This document shows, piece by piece, positions 62,628 through 64,000 of a DNA stretch of 64,000 bases. Under the pieces are notes generated by a model. The model saw nothing but the letters and a program-made list of their open reading frames with translations, made no database searches and was not told where the DNA came from. Source of the stretch: Paenibacillus sp. FSL M7-0420 (GTDB taxonomy: Bacteria; Bacillota; Bacilli; Paenibacillales; Paenibacillaceae); contig NZ_JBBOCJ010000001.1 in the NCBI RefSeq assembly GCF_038002345.1, positions 1,798,001 to 1,862,000 on the forward strand. The letters run 5' to 3'. Made by a program: the position numbers and the translations under genes. Numbering within the stretch: the stretch's first letter is position 1; every line of letters begins with the position of its first letter.

Positions 62628-62657
62628 ATCTTGATTAGACAGAGATGGAGGAATACG

Positions 62658-64000
62658 ATGAATAATAAATATGATTCCGAAGCTTATCCAATCCCGGAGC
62701 TGCCGCAGATTCCGCAGCGGACCTTCTGTATTACAGACTATGGGGCAGAAGCTGAAGGGCTGCTCTGTACATCTGCTATACAGGATACCCTGGATGCCTG
62801 CGCAGCTGCGGGAGGAGGAACGGTGATCATCCCGCCGGGAATCTGGCGTACCGGGCCGCTGACGCTGCACAGCCGGATCAATCTGTGTGCCGAGCGGGGG
62901 GCACTGGTACGCTTTGAACCCGAGTATAATCTGTATCCGCTGCTGTTCTCCCATTACGAAGGGACTGCCGGCTGGCGGTGCCAGGCTCCGCTGGACGGTG
63001 AGGATCTGAGCGATGTAGCCATTACCGGTGAAGGCATCTTCGATGGCAGCGGTGAGGCCTGGCGTCCGGTGAAGCGCTTCAAGCGGACGGAACTGGAGTG
63101 GAATAGCCTGCTTGCTTCCGGGGGAGCCTTGGATGAACAGGGTGAGATCTGGTGGCCTTCCAAGGAAGCGCTTACGGGAGAAGCTTATGTTCTGAAGCTG
63201 AAGGAAGGCGGCGAGACAGCAATGGAAGCCTACCTTCCTGCCCGTGCGTATCTGCGTCCAGCGCTGCTGAGCCTGCGGAATTGCCGCAGAGTGCTGCTGG
63301 AGGGCCCGACCTTTCAGAATTCTCCTGCCTGGTGTCTGCACCCCATGGGCTGTGAGCAGGTTACAATCAGACATATTCAAGTGCGCAATCCATGGTACTC
63401 CCAGAACGGGGACGGGCTGGATCTGGAGTCCTGTACACATGCGCTGGTCGAGCACTGCGGGTTCGATGTAGGCGACGATGCCATCTGTCTGAAATCGGGC
63501 AAGGATGAGGAGGGCCGCCGGGCAGGAAGAGCTTGCCGGTACATTACGATCCGTCATTGTACGGTCTATCACGGGCATGGCGGGGTAGTGATCGGCAGTG
63601 AAATGTCGGGCGGTGTACATGCGGTCCGGGTGAACGACTGCGTGTTCATGGGTACGGACATCGGGCTGCGCTTCAAGAGTACCCGGGGAAGAGGCGGCGT
63701 AGTAGAGGATATCCTGGTGGAAAATATACAGATGTCAGGCATCGTCCATGAAGCGGTATCCTTCCACCTGTTCTATGCCGGGGTTGAGGGGTCTGAGGGC
63801 TATGACGAGCAGGAGGTTCCGGTCACGGAGGAGACTCCGCAGTTCCGTAACATTACGCTGCGGAATATGGCCTGCCACGGGGCGGCAACCGCGCTGCTGG
63901 TGAACGGGCTGCCGGAAATGCCGCTTGCTGCGCTTACGGTGGAGAACTTCACCGCCATAAGCAGGCGGGGCATCATCCTGCGCCATGCAGCAGGTCTGAA
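62658..64000 (+). CDS. GH28 polygalacturonase-family glycosidase (partial, runs off the window)
   Basis: 447 codons to the window end, no stop reached. It starts at ATG 62658 behind ATGGAGG, 30 bp after GH43. The right-handed beta-helix GH28 signatures are present: NGDGLDLES (D252), GDDAICLKSG (D273/D274) and GHGG (H307). No signal peptide, so it is probably an intracellular exo-acting enzyme on galacturonide or rhamnogalacturonan oligomers. Confidence 0.92.
   Translation, partial: MNNKYDSEAYPIPELPQIPQRTFCITDYGAEAEGLLCTSAIQDTLDACAAAGGGTVIIPPGIWRTGPLTLHSRINLCAERGALVRFEPEYNLYPLLFSHYEGTAGWRCQAPLDGEDLSDVAITGEGIFDGSGEAWRPVKRFKRTELEWNSLLASGGALDEQGEIWWPSKEALTGEAYVLKLKEGGETAMEAYLPARAYLRPALLSLRNCRRVLLEGPTFQNSPAWCLHPMGCEQVTIRHIQVRNPWYSQNGDGLDLESCTHALVEHCGFDVGDDAICLKSGKDEEGRRAGRACRYITIRHCTVYHGHGGVVIGSEMSGGVHAVRVNDCVFMGTDIGLRFKSTRGRGGVVEDILVENIQMSGIVHEAVSFHLFYAGVEGSEGYDEQEVPVTEETPQFRNITLRNMACHGAATALLVNGLPEMPLAALTVENFTAISRRGIILRHAAGL

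Overview
This window looks like a Paenibacillus (or close relative) chromosome segment. The reasons are: strong AGGAGG-type ribosome binding sites with frequent TTG/GTG starts; spore genes (prkA, spoVR); a LiaFSR envelope-stress system; an S-layer-homology-anchored nucleotidase; LicT-type antitermination; a T-box in front of thrS; and many plant-polysaccharide glycosidases. This is inference from gene content and sequence style; no database was consulted.

Layout. 1-150 is the tail of a probable menaquinone (futalosine pathway) radical-SAM enzyme. 726-8727 holds a YfkN-like nucleotidase with SLH anchor, T-box-controlled thrS, a 3D-domain cell-wall protein and a 48-aa small protein. 8994-11832 is liaF-liaS-liaR. 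A nested-palindrome, MITE-like element follows, then a ROK regulator/MFS pair with a coupled 38-aa membrane ORF. 14725-18653 is htrA followed by an OmpR/histidine-kinase pair. 18711-22696 carries ispH, aroF and glnA (474-aa form with a GlnR-like site). 22841-23686 is about 850 bp of non-coding repeats in front of a GH94-type phosphorylase and a mutarotase-like protein. 27621-34001 carries serC, trmL, an AbrB-like regulator, a small membrane gene on the minus strand, an NAGPA-type glycosidase operon, an orphan atypical response regulator and an aminotransferase.

34121-38961 is a beta-glucoside regulon: 6-phospho-beta-glucosidase, licT and a PTS IIBCA permease, each preceded by its own RAT/terminator switch. 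39254-51540 is mixed housekeeping and sporulation: a DUF2161 nuclease-like protein, prkA, a glycine-rich repeat protein, TetR and AraC regulators, VanZ, DJ-1/PfpI, a transglutaminase lipoprotein, Uma2 and spoVR. 51635-64000 is a plant cell-wall (probably pectin/rhamnogalacturonan/arabinoxylan) utilisation region: an ArsR-type regulator divergent from GH2-GH105, an SMI1-like protein, a decayed CBM6 fragment, an FAD-dependent oxidoreductase divergent from an AraC regulator, a GNAT protein, GH43, and GH28 running off the window.

The most unusual material is non-coding. Two adjacent arrays with a strict 51-bp period share one linker but carry different palindromic cores, and a third array of the same period lies at 319-499. 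Two families of dispersed hairpin elements (75 and 95 bp) share a common head sequence. These suggest a modular repeat system in this genome.
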